A DNA stretch of 64,000 nucleotides from Kocuria soli (GTDB taxonomy: Bacteria > Actinomycetota > Actinomycetes > Actinomycetales > Micrococcaceae), in assembly GCF_003797835.1 (NCBI RefSeq), contig NZ_RKMF01000016.1, forward strand, positions 20,036-84,035, in the 5' to 3' direction. This document shows, in pieces, positions 38,352 to 47,742 of the stretch. A program made the position numbers and the translations under genes. How positions within the stretch are numbered: position 1 is the first letter of the stretch; every line of letters begins with the position of its first letter. Below the pieces are notes generated by a model. It had not been told where the DNA came from. It ran no database searches and was given only the letters and a program-made list of their open reading frames with translations.

Positions 38352-38415
38352 TCGGGGCCCGACCGATCCGCACCGGCGTCCCCAACGCCGTTCCCGCCAC
38401 CGAACCGGAGGCTTC

Positions 38416-39939
38416 GTGCCGAGCAACGCCCCTGAGACATCCGGAACCACCCGCCGAACCTCCAACCACCAGGCCCCCGGTGCCGCGGCGAACCGACGCA
38501 GCGCACGGCGCGTCCTGCTCCGAGGGGTCGGCGTGGGCACGGTGGGGGTGCTCCTCGCCGGGGCGGCAACTGTCGCCGTCGTCGCCGACGGGGAATCGGC
38601 CAACACCTGGCAGACGCCCGCCGCAGCGACCACGGTGGACCCCCAGGTGACCCCGTCTCCCGACGGCCCGGCGCCGTCGGTCCCGGTCACCGACCCCACG
38701 GACGTCCCCAGCATCGACGCCAAGATGCCGATGACGGCGGCCGAGGCGCGCAAGGGGGAGTACTGGCTGGACGAGTACGGGGTCCGCGACGCCTGGAAGG
38801 AAGCCACGGGCGAAGGCGTCAAGATCGCGGTGATCGACACGGGCGTCGACGGCAGCCACCCTGACCTCCAGGGAGCGGTGGGGCCCGGCACGGACGTGTC
38901 CGGAGCGGGTTCCTCCGACGGTCAGGAGGGCTTGGGCGCGGAACCGCCCCACGGCACCATGGTTTCCTCCGTGGCTGCCGGGCGTGGTCACGGTGCGGCG
39001 TCCGACGGCGAACCCGGCGGCGGGACGGGCGTGATCGGCGTGGCCCCGGAGGCCGAGATCCTCCCGGTCTCCACGTGGCTGGGAACGGAGAAAGCCGGTG
39101 TGCGCTCGACTGACGAGCAGATCCCCGATGCCGTCCGGTGGGCCGTGGACAACGGTGCGGACGTCATCAACATGTCCGTGGGTTCCCCGCAGCAGACCTG
39201 GCCCGAGTCCTGGGACTCCGCCTTCGAGTACGCGGAGGAGAAGGACGTGCTCATCATCGCCGCGGCGGGCAACCGCGGCAACGGCATCACTCAGGTGGGG
39301 GCACCCGCCACGATCCCCAGCGTCCTGACGGTCGGTGGCGTGGACCGTAACGGTGAAGCCGGGTGGGAGTCCTCGTCACAGGGCATCTCGATCTCCGTGG
39401 CGGCGCCCAGCGAGGACCTGGTGGGCGCCGTGCCCGGCAATTCCTACCAGGACTGGACGGGAACCTCCGCGGCAGCCCCCATCGTCTCCGGCACCGCCGC
39501 GTTGATCATGGACAAGTACCCGGACCTGTCGGCCCAAGAGGTGGCGCACAGGATCACCGCCTCGGCACAGGACGCCGGTGCCACCGGGCGGGACCCGCTG
39601 TACGGGTACGGGATCCTGGACGTCCAGGCCGCGGTCTCAGGTGACGTGCCGCCCATGGAAGGCAACGGACCCTTGGGCTCGATGGCCGAGTGGGTCGAGG
39701 TCCACCGGCGCCACGAGTCCAAGGAAACCCCTACCGCCACCGGTAGTGCCCAGCCGTTGACGGACCAGGTCACCACCGAGGCCAAGCCACCGGAACCCGT
39801 TGAACCGTTGAACTCCACGGGTGCCCTGCCGGTGTTCATCTTGGCGGGCTTCGGCCTGCTGGTTGCGGGTGTCACGGGCGCGGCAGCCTGGCACATCCGG
39901 TGGCTGCTGCGCGGCGGCAAGAAGTCCGGACGCAAGTGA
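38416..39939 (+). CDS. membrane-anchored subtilisin-like serine protease
   Basis: The 507-residue S8 protease has a twin-arginine-like, Arg-rich N-terminus and a hydrophobic segment (GVGVGTVGVLLAGAATVAVV), then a Pro/Thr-rich spacer. The catalytic triad is Asp141 (VIDTGVDGSHPD), His179 (HGTMVSS) and Ser351 (GTSAAAP). A membrane helix near the C-terminus (PVFILAGFGLLVAGVTGAAA) followed by Lys/Arg residues anchors it. This layout is like the mycosins of type VII secretion, but no ESX genes are in the window. GTG 38416 has CCGGAGG upstream; it follows ppx by 64 bp. Substrate unknown. Confidence 0.88.
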   Translation: MPSNAPETSGTTRRTSNHQAPGAAANRRSARRVLLRGVGVGTVGVLLAGAATVAVVADGESANTWQTPAAATTVDPQVTPSPDGPAPSVPVTDPTDVPSIDAKMPMTAAEARKGEYWLDEYGVRDAWKEATGEGVKIAVIDTGVDGSHPDLQGAVGPGTDVSGAGSSDGQEGLGAEPPHGTMVSSVAAGRGHGAASDGEPGGGTGVIGVAPEAEILPVSTWLGTEKAGVRSTDEQIPDAVRWAVDNGADVINMSVGSPQQTWPESWDSAFEYAEEKDVLIIAAAGNRGNGITQVGAPATIPSVLTVGGVDRNGEAGWESSSQGISISVAAPSEDLVGAVPGNSYQDWTGTSAAAPIVSGTAALIMDKYPDLSAQEVAHRITASAQDAGATGRDPLYGYGILDVQAAVSGDVPPMEGNGPLGSMAEWVEVHRRHESKETPTATGSAQPLTDQVTTEAKPPEPVEPLNSTGALPVFILAGFGLLVAGVTGAAAWHIRWLLRGGKKSGRK

Positions 39940-40065
39940 CCGGAGAACCTGCCTTCTCGTTGCGTCGGATGTGACTGGAAACACCGGGTCAAATAAGGCG
40001 TGAATGGGGTCTAGTTGTTCCGACGGGCGCGGTCTGGACTCGGGTCAGCGTTTAGACTCGGGACC

Positions 40066-41451
40066 ATGGTTGACACTTTTTTGGCAAAGGACCGTAACCG
40101 GATCCTGATCGTCGGCGGTGGCTACGTTGGCTTCACCGTCGCCCAGCAACTTCAGAAGCGCATCAAGGCTTCCGGTGGTGTCGTGACGGTGGTTGATCCC
40201 AACCCGTACATGATGTACCTACCCTTCCTCCCCGAGGTGGCCGCGGGCAGCATCGAGGCACGCTCCGCCGTGGTCTCCCACCAGGAATACCTCAGCGACT
40301 GTGAACTGGTCTCCGGTCGCGTGACCGGCATCAACCACGCCGAACGCGTGGCGACTGTGCAGACCATCGCCGACGGGCCCGTCATCGAAATCCCCTACGA
40401 CGAGATCGTCGTCGCAGGCGGTTCCGTGACCCGCGCGTTCCCCATCAAGGGCCTGGGTGAGTCCGCGATCGGCATGAAGTCGATCGAGGAAGCCGTGGCC
40501 GTGCGCAACTGGGTGCTCGAGCGCATCGGCATCGCCTCCCAGTCCATGGACGAGGACGTTCGTCGTCGTGCCCTCACCTTCGCCGTCGTGGGCGGCGGAT
40601 TCGCCGGGATCGAAACCATCGCGGAGCTCGAGGACCTCGCCCGGGACACCGTGGAGCGCGACCCGCGCCTCAAGGTCTCGGACCTGCGCTTCGTGCTGAT
40701 CGAGGCCGCTGGACGCATCATGCCCGAGGTTTCCAAGGAGCGTGCCGAGAAGGTCGTGGCGCACCTGCGTTCACGCGGTATCGAGGTTCTGCTCAACACG
40801 TCGCTGGACTCGGCCGAGGACAACCACCTCAAGCTCATCAACATGCAGGACAAGTCGCCCGCCGGTGAGATGGACGTGGACACCCTCATTTGGACTGCAG
40901 GCGTTGCCGCCAACCCGCTGTCCAAGAACTCGGACTTCCCGCTCGACGAGCGCGGCCGCGTCCGCGCCGGAGCCGACCTGCGCATCACCGGCGACGACGG
41001 CCCCATCCAGGGTGCCTGGACGGCCGGCGACACCGCAGCAGTCCCGGATCTCTCCGGTGGCGGCGTCGGTGGCTTCTGCGTGCCGAACGCCCAGCACGCC
41101 GTGCGCCAGTCCAAGGTCCTGGCCAAGAACATCCTGGCCGCCCGTGAGGGCCGCGAACTCGAGGACTACTACCACGAGAACATCGGCGCGGTCGCCGGGT
41201 TCGGTCTCAACAAGGGCGTGGCCAACCTCAAGGGCGTGGAGTTCCAGGGCTTCCCGGCCTGGGCCATGCACCGCCTGTACCACGGCTACGCCATCCCGAC
41301 TCTCGAGCACAAGGTTCGCGTGTTCACGGAGTGGGGCCTCAACATGATCTTCGGGCGCAACACCGCCCCGATCCGTCACGTGCGTGACCCCCGCCTGAAC
41401 TTCCAGACCGCCACCGGTCAGGAAGTCGTGCGCACCAAGATCAGGCTCTGA
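40066..41451 (+). CDS. ndh: type II NADH dehydrogenase
   Basis: The 461-residue FAD protein oxidises NADH at the membrane without pumping protons and feeds menaquinone. It has the first nucleotide-binding ILIVGGGYVGFTVA, the second VVGGGFAGIETIAEL for NADH, and a C-terminal FCVPNAQHAVRQ segment near the quinone site, followed by an amphipathic tail. ATG 40066 gives the normal N-terminus. The 126-bp upstream gap shows GGAAAC at about 39976, too weak to call an alternative sigma site. A hairpin and a tRNA follow. Confidence 0.92.
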   Translation: MVDTFLAKDRNRILIVGGGYVGFTVAQQLQKRIKASGGVVTVVDPNPYMMYLPFLPEVAAGSIEARSAVVSHQEYLSDCELVSGRVTGINHAERVATVQTIADGPVIEIPYDEIVVAGGSVTRAFPIKGLGESAIGMKSIEEAVAVRNWVLERIGIASQSMDEDVRRRALTFAVVGGGFAGIETIAELEDLARDTVERDPRLKVSDLRFVLIEAAGRIMPEVSKERAEKVVAHLRSRGIEVLLNTSLDSAEDNHLKLINMQDKSPAGEMDVDTLIWTAGVAANPLSKNSDFPLDERGRVRAGADLRITGDDGPIQGAWTAGDTAAVPDLSGGGVGGFCVPNAQHAVRQSKVLAKNILAAREGRELEDYYHENIGAVAGFGLNKGVANLKGVEFQGFPAWAMHRLYHGYAIPTLEHKVRVFTEWGLNMIFGRNTAPIRHVRDPRLNFQTATGQEVVRTKIRL

Positions 41452-41465
41452 GCTGATCGAAAGGT

Positions 41466-41495
41466 AGCCCCTCACCGCGTCCGCGGGGAGGGGCT
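41466..41495 (+). terminator. hairpin between ndh and the tRNA gene
   Basis: Arms AGCCCCTC (41466-41473) and GAGGGGCT (41488-41495) enclose an inner CCGC/GCGG stem with a 4-nt loop. It probably ends ndh transcription, 14 bp after the stop. Confidence 0.6.
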
Positions 41496-41502
41496 GGCCT
41501 GT

Positions 41503-41576
41503 GCCCCCATAGCCCAATTGGCAGAGGCAGCGGACTTAAAATCCGCGCAGTGTGGGTTCGAGTCCCACTGGGGGCA
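41503..41576 (+). tRNA. tRNA-Leu, anticodon UAA (short variable loop)
   Basis: A 74-nt cloverleaf: 7-bp acceptor stem GCCCCCA/TGGGGGC, discriminator A, anticodon stem GCGGA/TCCGC with loop CTTAAAA (anticodon TAA), variable loop GCAGT of 5 nt, and T-arm GTGGG/CCCAC with TTCGAGT. The CCA end is not encoded. Anticodon UAA reads the Leu codon UUA, but normal bacterial tRNA-Leu has a long extra arm (class II), which is absent here. Confidence 0.85.
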
Positions 41577-41717
41577 CTCTAGGGTCGGGATCCAGTGCTT
41601 GAATCGGTACTCGGAATGCCCGACCACGATCGCAAACTACGGTCGATCCATCGGCGATGTAGAAGGTGCAAGAGCCGAGAGCGTTGCCGCGAGTCCATCC
41701 ACGCGTACCGTGGGGTC

Positions 41718-42377
41718 ATGCGCTTTGAAGTGGACGCCATCCTGTTCGACATCGACGGCACACTGGTCGATTCCACATCGGCCGTCACCCGGTCCTGGAC
41801 CAAACTGGCCGACCGCCACGGCATGGACCCGGAGCGGATTCTCAGTGTGTGTCATGGTCGCCGGTCGCGCGACACGATCGAGGACCTGTTCCCGCCGGAG
41901 TCCCATGACGACGCCGAACGTGAACTCCACGCGCTGGAACTCTCCGATCTGAGCGAGGTCATCGCGCTGCCGGGGACAGCTGCGCTGCTCACGCGGCTTC
42001 CGACGCAGCGGTGGGCCGCCGTTACATCCGGTGACCGGGAGTTGATGACGGCTCGCCTGTCGGCCGGGCAGGTGCCGGTGCCCGAGGTCATGATCACCTC
42101 GGAGGACGTCACCGTGGGCAAGCCGGATCCGCAGGGGTACCGATTGGCCGCCGAGCGTCTGGGCTTCGACCCCGTCCGGTGCCTGGTCGTCGAGGACGCG
42201 CCGGCAGGACTGCAGGCCGGTTCGGCTGCGGGGGCACACGTGCTGGCCGTGACGACCTCGCATGACGCAGCCCAGGTCGCTCCCTTTGCCCACTCTGTGG
42301 TGGGCGACTTGAGTGAGCTTTCCGTCACGGTCGACGACGACGGAGGGCTGGTCGTGGAGTCACTGTCCGGGACATGA
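41718..42377 (+). CDS. HAD-superfamily phosphatase
   Basis: The 219-residue protein is a HAD hydrolase of the beta-phosphoglucomutase/sugar-phosphatase type. Nucleophile and acid-base residues are in ILFDIDGTLVDST (Asp11, Asp13), followed by AAVTSGDRELM (motif II), GKPDPQGY (motif III Lys) and CLVVEDAPAGLQAG (motif IV). A helical cap sits between motifs I and II. Relatives dephosphorylate sugar phosphates such as 2-deoxyglucose 6-phosphate or glycerol 3-phosphate. It begins at ATG 41718; the open frame extends upstream into the tRNA spacer without signals. Confidence 0.88.
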   Translation: MRFEVDAILFDIDGTLVDSTSAVTRSWTKLADRHGMDPERILSVCHGRRSRDTIEDLFPPESHDDAERELHALELSDLSEVIALPGTAALLTRLPTQRWAAVTSGDRELMTARLSAGQVPVPEVMITSEDVTVGKPDPQGYRLAAERLGFDPVRCLVVEDAPAGLQAGSAAGAHVLAVTTSHDAAQVAPFAHSVVGDLSELSVTVDDDGGLVVESLSGT

Positions 42378-42470
42378 GGTCGCGCTGCGAATAGTGGCGG
42401 CAGAACACATTGGCTCCGGACGTCGCTGCCCGGCCGAACACGATTGCTCCCAGACCGAGCCCGACGTAAA

Positions 42471-42502
42471 GTCATCACATGATGACATCATCGAATGATG
42501 AC
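42471..42502. promoter_or_regulatory. repeated TGATGAC operator overlapping the start of the ABC operon
   Basis: GTCATCA-CA-TGATGAC (42471-42486) is a perfect 7-bp inverted repeat. It overlaps a second inverted repeat CATCAT-CGA-ATGATG (42486-42500), and another TGATGAC half site ends at 42502. The array covers the first start codon of the ABC ATPase gene. It is the probable binding site of the TetR protein encoded last in this operon. Confidence 0.6.
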
Positions 42503-43324
42503 AAAACTGGACCACACACAGCCGGTGCGCACCCGCGCCACCGTGCCGATCCGGCCGCGTCGGAGGCATCCACCCGACTCATGAAAGGACCGGAGGCGGA
42601 TGCAGGTGGACCGGCCGCGGTCAACATACGGTCGCTGACCGTCCGGAAGGGCAAGAAAGAGGTCCTCCACGGGATCGACCTGAAGCTCCGCCCCGGCAGC
42701 ATCACCGGCCTGTTCGGCCCTTCGGGGTGTGGAAAGACCACGCTCATGCGCTCGATCGTCGGAGTGCAGAAGATCCACAGCGGCACGATCACCGTGCTCG
42801 GGGCGCAGCCGGGGGCCAAGGCGCTGCGCTCGGAGGTGGGATACGTGACGCAGGCCGCCGCCGTGTACCGCGACCTCACGTTGGAGCAGAACGTTCGCTA
42901 CTTCGCCCGGCTGTACGGCGCGGGGGCGGAGCGTGTCAGAGAAACCATCGAGGCCGCCGGCCTGACCGAACAGACGGAGCAGAAGGTGCAGTCCATGTCG
43001 GGTGGCCAGGCCTCCCGCGCGTCCCTCGCCTGCGCCCTGGTGGCCGACCCCAAATTCCTTGTGCTCGACGAACCCACGGTGGGCTTGGATCCCGTGACCC
43101 GCGAGGAACTGTGGGGCCATTTCCGCGGGGTGGCCGAGCGCGGAACCACCATCCTGGTGTCCAGCCACGTCATGGACGAAGCGGGTCACTGCGACCGTCT
43201 GGTGCTCATGCGCCACGGCGTGATCCTCCAGGACACCGATCCCGCGGAGCTCCTGGAGGCAACGGGTACTTCGACCTACGATCAGGCGTTCCTGTCGGTC
43301 ATCACGGAAGGGGTGGCGGCATGA
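42479..43324 (+). CDS. ABC exporter ATP-binding protein
   Basis: The 281-residue single NBD has Walker A GPSGCGKTT, the signature MSGGQASRASLA, Walker B FLVLDEPTVGLDP and a switch His in SSHVMDEAGHC. It forms an ABC-2 type exporter with the permease encoded downstream (ATGA overlap at 43321). The first 45 residues are polar and not part of the fold. ATG 42479 lies inside the putative operator and lacks a ribosome-binding site, so either the mRNA is leaderless or translation starts at ATG 42581. Confidence 0.85.
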   Translation: MMTSSNDDKTGPHTAGAHPRHRADPAASEASTRLMKGPEADAGGPAAVNIRSLTVRKGKKEVLHGIDLKLRPGSITGLFGPSGCGKTTLMRSIVGVQKIHSGTITVLGAQPGAKALRSEVGYVTQAAAVYRDLTLEQNVRYFARLYGAGAERVRETIEAAGLTEQTEQKVQSMSGGQASRASLACALVADPKFLVLDEPTVGLDPVTREELWGHFRGVAERGTTILVSSHVMDEAGHCDRLVLMRHGVILQDTDPAELLEATGTSTYDQAFLSVITEGVAA

Positions 43325-44076
43325 ACCCGCGGACCTTCGGGGCCAGTGCCCTGAGAATCATTCAGCAACTCACCACCGACCGGCGCACTCTGGGACTCAT
43401 CCTGGCCGTCCCGTTGGTCCTGGTGACGTTGCTGTACTACGTCTACCGGGACGTGCCGGTGCCGCCCGGCGGGCAGGACCCGTTCCCCCGGATCGCCCTG
43501 ATCATGCTGGGAATCCTGCCCATGCTGGTCATGTTCGCGGTGACGTCCGTGGCCATGTTGCGGGAGCGAACCTCCGGGACCCTGGAGCGTCTGTGGACCA
43601 CGCCGCTGCACCGGGCCGACCTGGTGGGTGGATACGCCCTGGCCTTCGCCGGTATGGCGGTGTTGCAGTCGCTGCTGCTCAGTGCCGTGACGTACTGGTT
43701 CCTGGGGGTCACCACTGAGGGGTCCGCCGGGTGGGTGGTGCTGGTTGCCGCACTGTCTTCCACGGTGGGTATCGCCTTCGGGCTGCTGGCCAGTGCCTTC
43801 GCCCGCACCGAGTTCCAGGCCGTCCAGTTCATGCCCGTGTTCATCTCTCCCCAGATCTTCCTGTGCGGCCTTCTGGTGGACACGGACCTCATGCCGGATG
43901 TCCTGCAGTGGCTGTCAGAGTTCATGCCCATGACCTATGCCGTGGACGCCCTCATGCAGATTCGGGACAGTGCGAGCATGGGGTCAGATTTCACCGGCGA
44001 CGCGCTGATGCTGGCCGCCATGGCCCTTGGCGCCCTGCTGCTCGCCGCACTGACCATGCCGCGCAGCACCCGATGA
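43321..44076 (+). CDS. ABC-2 type exporter permease
   Basis: The 251-residue integral membrane protein has six predicted helices and the ABC-2 features LRERTSGTLERLWTTPL in the first cytoplasmic loop and a conserved PQIFLCGLLVD segment in the last third. It pairs with the ATPase upstream as a drug or lipid exporter. The substrate is unknown; a TetR gene following directly is typical of multidrug exporters. ATG 43321 overlaps the ATPase stop by four bases. Confidence 0.9.
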   Translation: MNPRTFGASALRIIQQLTTDRRTLGLILAVPLVLVTLLYYVYRDVPVPPGGQDPFPRIALIMLGILPMLVMFAVTSVAMLRERTSGTLERLWTTPLHRADLVGGYALAFAGMAVLQSLLLSAVTYWFLGVTTEGSAGWVVLVAALSSTVGIAFGLLASAFARTEFQAVQFMPVFISPQIFLCGLLVDTDLMPDVLQWLSEFMPMTYAVDALMQIRDSASMGSDFTGDALMLAAMALGALLLAALTMPRSTR

Positions 44077-44124
44077 CGGTGCAGGCCACGGCGATACCTT
44101 CGGAGCACGTGTGAGAGGACAAGC

Positions 44125-44712
44125 GTGAAGGGACAACGGACCCAACAACGGATCCTGACCGCCGCTCGATCGGCTTTCGCAGAGCGCGGTTACGACGGCG
44201 TCTCCGTACGTTCCGTCGCCACCGCGGCGGGGGTGGACCAAGCCCTCGTGCACCGTTACTTCGGCACCAAACAGGAGCTGTTCTTGGCGGCCACGGAGGT
44301 TCCCCGCCAGATGGGTGAAGTCGTTCAAGGTGCGATGCAGAAGCCGGACGAGGAGTTGGGTGCGGCCCTGGTGGAGGCGGCGCTGCGGACCTGGGACTCC
44401 GAGGTGTCTGCGGCATTGATCTCGACCGCCCGCACGGTCCTGGCCTCTGCGGAAGCCGCCCCTGTGGTGCGTGACGTGGTCCTTGGAACGATCCTGCGGG
44501 ACCTGCCGGCCCGGATCGGTGCCCGGTACGGGGAGGGGGAGAAGCGGGTAAGCCTGGTGGCCACACAGATGGTGGGGCTGCTCGTGGCGCGAAAGCTCGT
44601 GGGCCTGGAACCCTTGCGTTCCATGCCGATCGAGGAACTCACGGTGATGATCGGCCCCACCGTTCAGCGCTATCTCACGGGAGACCTCGAAGGCATCCAG
44701 CCCGAGGAGTGA
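44125..44712 (+). CDS. TetR family transcriptional regulator
   Basis: The 195-residue regulator has a clear N-terminal helix-turn-helix: ILTAARSAFAERGYDGVSVRSVA, then AGVDQALVHRYFGTKQELF. The C-terminal part is a helical ligand-binding domain. It starts with GTG 44125, 48 bp after the permease, and is the third gene of the export operon. It most likely represses this operon through the repeated TGATGAC site at 42471-42502 and is induced by the exported compound. Confidence 0.9.
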   Translation: MKGQRTQQRILTAARSAFAERGYDGVSVRSVATAAGVDQALVHRYFGTKQELFLAATEVPRQMGEVVQGAMQKPDEELGAALVEAALRTWDSEVSAALISTARTVLASAEAAPVVRDVVLGTILRDLPARIGARYGEGEKRVSLVATQMVGLLVARKLVGLEPLRSMPIEELTVMIGPTVQRYLTGDLEGIQPEE

Positions 44713-44728
44713 ACCGGGGGCAGACGCG

Positions 44729-45082
44729 TCAGGACTTCACCAACCGCTTGATGGCGGCGGTGGCCTCCGCTATCTTCTCCTGCGCCTCCGCGTCCCCGGT
44801 GCGTGCCGCCTCCACCACGCAGTGTTCGAGGTGGTCCTCCAGCAGGCCCAGGGCCACGTTCTCCATGGCACTGGTCAGTGCCGAAATCTGGGTCAGGACG
44901 TCGATGCAGTACTTGTCCTCGTCGATCATCCGGTGGATCCCGCGGACCTGCCCCTCGATGCGCTTGAGGCGCGCGAGGTAGCGGGCCTTGTCCTCCAGGT
45001 AACCCCGGTGCGGGTGCGGAGTTTCAGGGGCATCGGCCGAGGGCGCTTCGTCGATGTCGAGCGGTTCCGAGGGCGTGGTCAT
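44729..45082 (-). CDS. csoR: CsoR-type copper-sensing repressor
   Basis: The 117-residue four-helix regulator has the full Cu(I)-binding triad Cys59, His84 and Cys88 with the spacing of M. tuberculosis CsoR (25 and 4 residues), plus [14 protein letters not shown] and [11 protein letters not shown]. The N-terminal 25 residues are an extra acidic tail. Its ATG overlaps the copper ATPase stop (ATGA), so it is cotranscribed downstream of copA. Cu(I) binding releases it from the GGGGTATA-type box upstream of copA. Confidence 0.93.
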   Translation of the reverse strand: MTTPSEPLDIDEAPSADAPETPHPHRGYLEDKARYLARLKRIEGQVRGIHRMIDEDKYCIDVLTQISALTSAMENVALGLLEDHLEHCVVEAARTGDAEAQEKIAEATAAIKRLVKS

Positions 45083-47511
45083 CGTGGTGCTCCTGTGGTT
45101 CGTGGTGCCGCAGTCGTCGGGGCTTCGGCTTCCGTAGGCGTGTTCTCAAGTGGCGCGTCTTCCGGTGTTCCGGCGGTGCTCCGCGGGTTCGCGGCCTTGA
45201 AGGAGCGCAGCCGCAGACTGTTGGAGACCACGAAGACGCTCGAGAATGCCATGGCCGCGCCGGCCAGCATGGGATTGAGCAGGCCGAACGCCGCCAGCGG
45301 AATCATCGCCACGTTGTAGGCGAAGGCCCAGAAGAGGTTGCCCTTGATGGTACGCAGCGTGCGTCGGGACAAGCGGATCGCGTCGGCCGCCGTCCGCAGG
45401 TCACCGCGGACCAGGGTGATGTCCGCCGCCTGGATGGCCGCGTCCGTGCCGGTGCCCATCGCCAGGCCCAGATCGGCCTGTGCCAATGCCGGAGCGTCGT
45501 TGACGCCGTCGCCGACCATGGCCACCACACGGCCCTCCGCTTGCAGGCGTTGGACCGATTCCACCTTGTCGGCGGGAAGGACATCGGCGACCACGCGATC
45601 GATTCCCACCTGCGCCGCAACCTGCTCGGCAACGGCGCGGTTGTCACCCGTGAGCAGCACGGGCTCCAGCCCCAGCGTCTTGAACTGGGTCACGGCTTCG
45701 GCACTGGTCGGCTTGAGTTCGTCGGCGACCACCAGGACCCCACGGGCCACTCCATCCCAGGCGACGACGACGGCTGTACTGCCCGCCGACTGAGCCTGGT
45801 GGACAGCTTCACTCAGCCGCGCGGGAAGCGTAAGGCCGCGGTCGATCAGCAGCTGGGGTCGGCCGACGATCACCTCGTGGTCCTCGACGGTGCCTTCTAC
45901 GCCCAGACCCTCGACGTTCTGGAAGGAGTCGGGGGTGGGGAGCGCACCGATCTCTGCGGCGGCACCGCGTGCCACAGCCTGCGCGATCGGGTGCTCGGAG
46001 GCGTTCTCGACGGCGCCTGCACGGCGAAGGACATCGGCGCGGGCGGTGGAGTCGTCGGTCACGACGCTCGCCAGGGTCATTTCCCCGCGGGTCACGGTCC
46101 CCGTCTTGTCCAGCACCACAGTGTCCGTGCGGCGCGTGGACTCCAGGACCTCCGGCCCCTTGATCAAAATGCCCAGCTGGGCTCCACGCCCGGTGCCGAC
46201 CAGCAGCGCCGTCGGAGTGGCAAGGCCCAGGGCGCACGGGCAGGCGATGATGAGCACGGCCACCGCGGCGGTGAAAGCAGTGGCGGGGGTTGCGCCGCTC
46301 GCCAACCATGCAATCACCGTGACCAGCGCAACCAGGAACACGAGGGGCACGAACACCGCGGAAATCCGGTCCGCCAGCCGCTGTACCCGGGCCTTTCCGG
46401 ACTGGGCGGCCTCGACCATGCGGGCCATCTGGGCCAGCTGCGTGTCCGAGCCCACCCGGGTGGCGCGAACGACCAGGCGGCCCCCCTTGTTCACGGTTGC
46501 GCCGGTGACGGCATCGCCCTCGGTCACTTCGACGGGAACGGATTCCCCCGTCAGCATCGATGTGTCAACGGCAGAGCGGCCCGCGACCACGGTGCCGTCC
46601 GTGGCGATCTTTTCGCCCGGGCGGACCACGAACTCGTCACCGGTGCGCAACGCGTCGGTGCTGATCCGCTCCTCGCGGCCGTCCCGCAGGACGGTGACGT
46701 CCTTGGCACCCATTTCGAGCAAGGCGCGCAATGCGGCACCCGCCTGGCGCTTCGACTTCTTCTCGAAGTAGCGCCCGGCCAGGACGAATGTGATGACCCC
46801 CGCGGCCACTTCCAGGTAGATGTTGTCCAGGCCGTCCGTGCGCGACAGCGTGAACTCGAAGGTGTGCTTCATCCCCGGGTGACCGGCGTGTCCCAGGAAG
46901 AGTGCCACCACGGACCAGATCAGCGCCGCCGCCGTGCCCACCGTGATCAGCGTGTCCATGGTTGCGGCGCCGTGGCGCAGGTTCTTGAGCGTGGCCCGGT
47001 GGAAGGGCCACCCGGCCCACACCACCACGGGGGCGGCCAGCACCAAGGAGGCGAACCCCCAGTAGTCGAACTGCAGAGCGGGGATCATCGCCAGGAGAAT
47101 GACGGGTACGGAAAGGATCACGGCACCGATCAGTCGTTGGCGCAGGGCTTTGAGTTCCCTGTCCGCCCTGGTGGGCTCCGAGCCAGCAGCATTGGAGGGC
47201 CCTGCCGGGTTTGTTGCGTCCCCGGCGGCATCAGCCCTGGGCTTACTCGGGTTGTCGGTCGCCGGTGGGGGAGGCAGCTGTGCGGTGTATCCGGCCTGCT
47301 CGACCTGTTCGACGAGCGTCTGCGGATCCAGGTCCACGGGCAGGTCCACCGACGCCTTCTCCGTGGCGTAGTTGACGCTTGCCGTCACGCCGTCGAGCTT
47401 GTTGAGCTTGCGTTCGACGCGCGCCGCGCACGAGGCACAGGTCATGCCTCCAACGTCAAGGTCGATGTGGGTCAAGGCCCGTGGTGCGGTCGTGAGGTCG
47501 GGGGTGCTCAT
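45079..47511 (-). CDS. copA: copper-exporting P1B-type ATPase
   Basis: The 810-residue pump exports Cu(I). It has one N-terminal heavy-metal domain ([18 protein letters not shown]), an acidic Pro/Ala-rich linker, the membrane copper site [15 protein letters not shown], the phosphorylation site [10 protein letters not shown] with Asp468, the nucleotide-domain HP region SEHPIAQA, and the hinge [16 protein letters not shown]. Eight helices are expected. The CsoR box lies directly upstream. The -10-like TATAGG ends only eight bases before the ATG, so the mRNA may have no leader. Confidence 0.97.
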   Translation of the reverse strand: MSTPDLTTAPRALTHIDLDVGGMTCASCAARVERKLNKLDGVTASVNYATEKASVDLPVDLDPQTLVEQVEQAGYTAQLPPPPATDNPSKPRADAAGDATNPAGPSNAAGSEPTRADRELKALRQRLIGAVILSVPVILLAMIPALQFDYWGFASLVLAAPVVVWAGWPFHRATLKNLRHGAATMDTLITVGTAAALIWSVVALFLGHAGHPGMKHTFEFTLSRTDGLDNIYLEVAAGVITFVLAGRYFEKKSKRQAGAALRALLEMGAKDVTVLRDGREERISTDALRTGDEFVVRPGEKIATDGTVVAGRSAVDTSMLTGESVPVEVTEGDAVTGATVNKGGRLVVRATRVGSDTQLAQMARMVEAAQSGKARVQRLADRISAVFVPLVFLVALVTVIAWLASGATPATAFTAAVAVLIIACPCALGLATPTALLVGTGRGAQLGILIKGPEVLESTRRTDTVVLDKTGTVTRGEMTLASVVTDDSTARADVLRRAGAVENASEHPIAQAVARGAAAEIGALPTPDSFQNVEGLGVEGTVEDHEVIVGRPQLLIDRGLTLPARLSEAVHQAQSAGSTAVVVAWDGVARGVLVVADELKPTSAEAVTQFKTLGLEPVLLTGDNRAVAEQVAAQVGIDRVVADVLPADKVESVQRLQAEGRVVAMVGDGVNDAPALAQADLGLAMGTGTDAAIQAADITLVRGDLRTAADAIRLSRRTLRTIKGNLFWAFAYNVAMIPLAAFGLLNPMLAGAAMAFSSVFVVSNSLRLRSFKAANPRSTAGTPEDAPLENTPTEAEAPTTAAPRTTGAPR

Positions 47512-47518
47512 GAGACAA

Positions 47519-47543
47519 ACCTATACCCCCTTGGGGTATAGGT
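47519..47543 (-). promoter_or_regulatory. CsoR box overlapping the copA promoter
   Basis: ACCTATACCCC (47519-47529) and GGGGTATAGGT (47533-47543) form a perfect 11-bp inverted repeat with a 3-base spacer. The ATACCCC/GGGGTAT core is the known CsoR consensus. On the minus strand the distal arm supplies TATAGG, a good -10, so copper-free CsoR would block RNA polymerase binding. Confidence 0.85.
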
Positions 47544-47742
47544 TGCAAGTGGGTTCGGCGATCTGCTCGTCACCATCACCGTCACAATCTGGTGAAAACT
47601 CTGTTCGCCTCCAGATGAGGCCCGGGGGACCGGCAGGACGCGCTGGTACCGTTGGCGGGGAATTCCTGTACGCCCACCGCCCTGATCCCCTGCCGGAGCC
47701 GCGCCAGCGGACGCTCGGGACCAGACCGAAAGGACGACTTCC

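Noticed and set aside
39960..40010. GGAAAC as a stress sigma-factor -35 upstream of ndh
   Set aside because: No matching -10 with correct spacing could be found.
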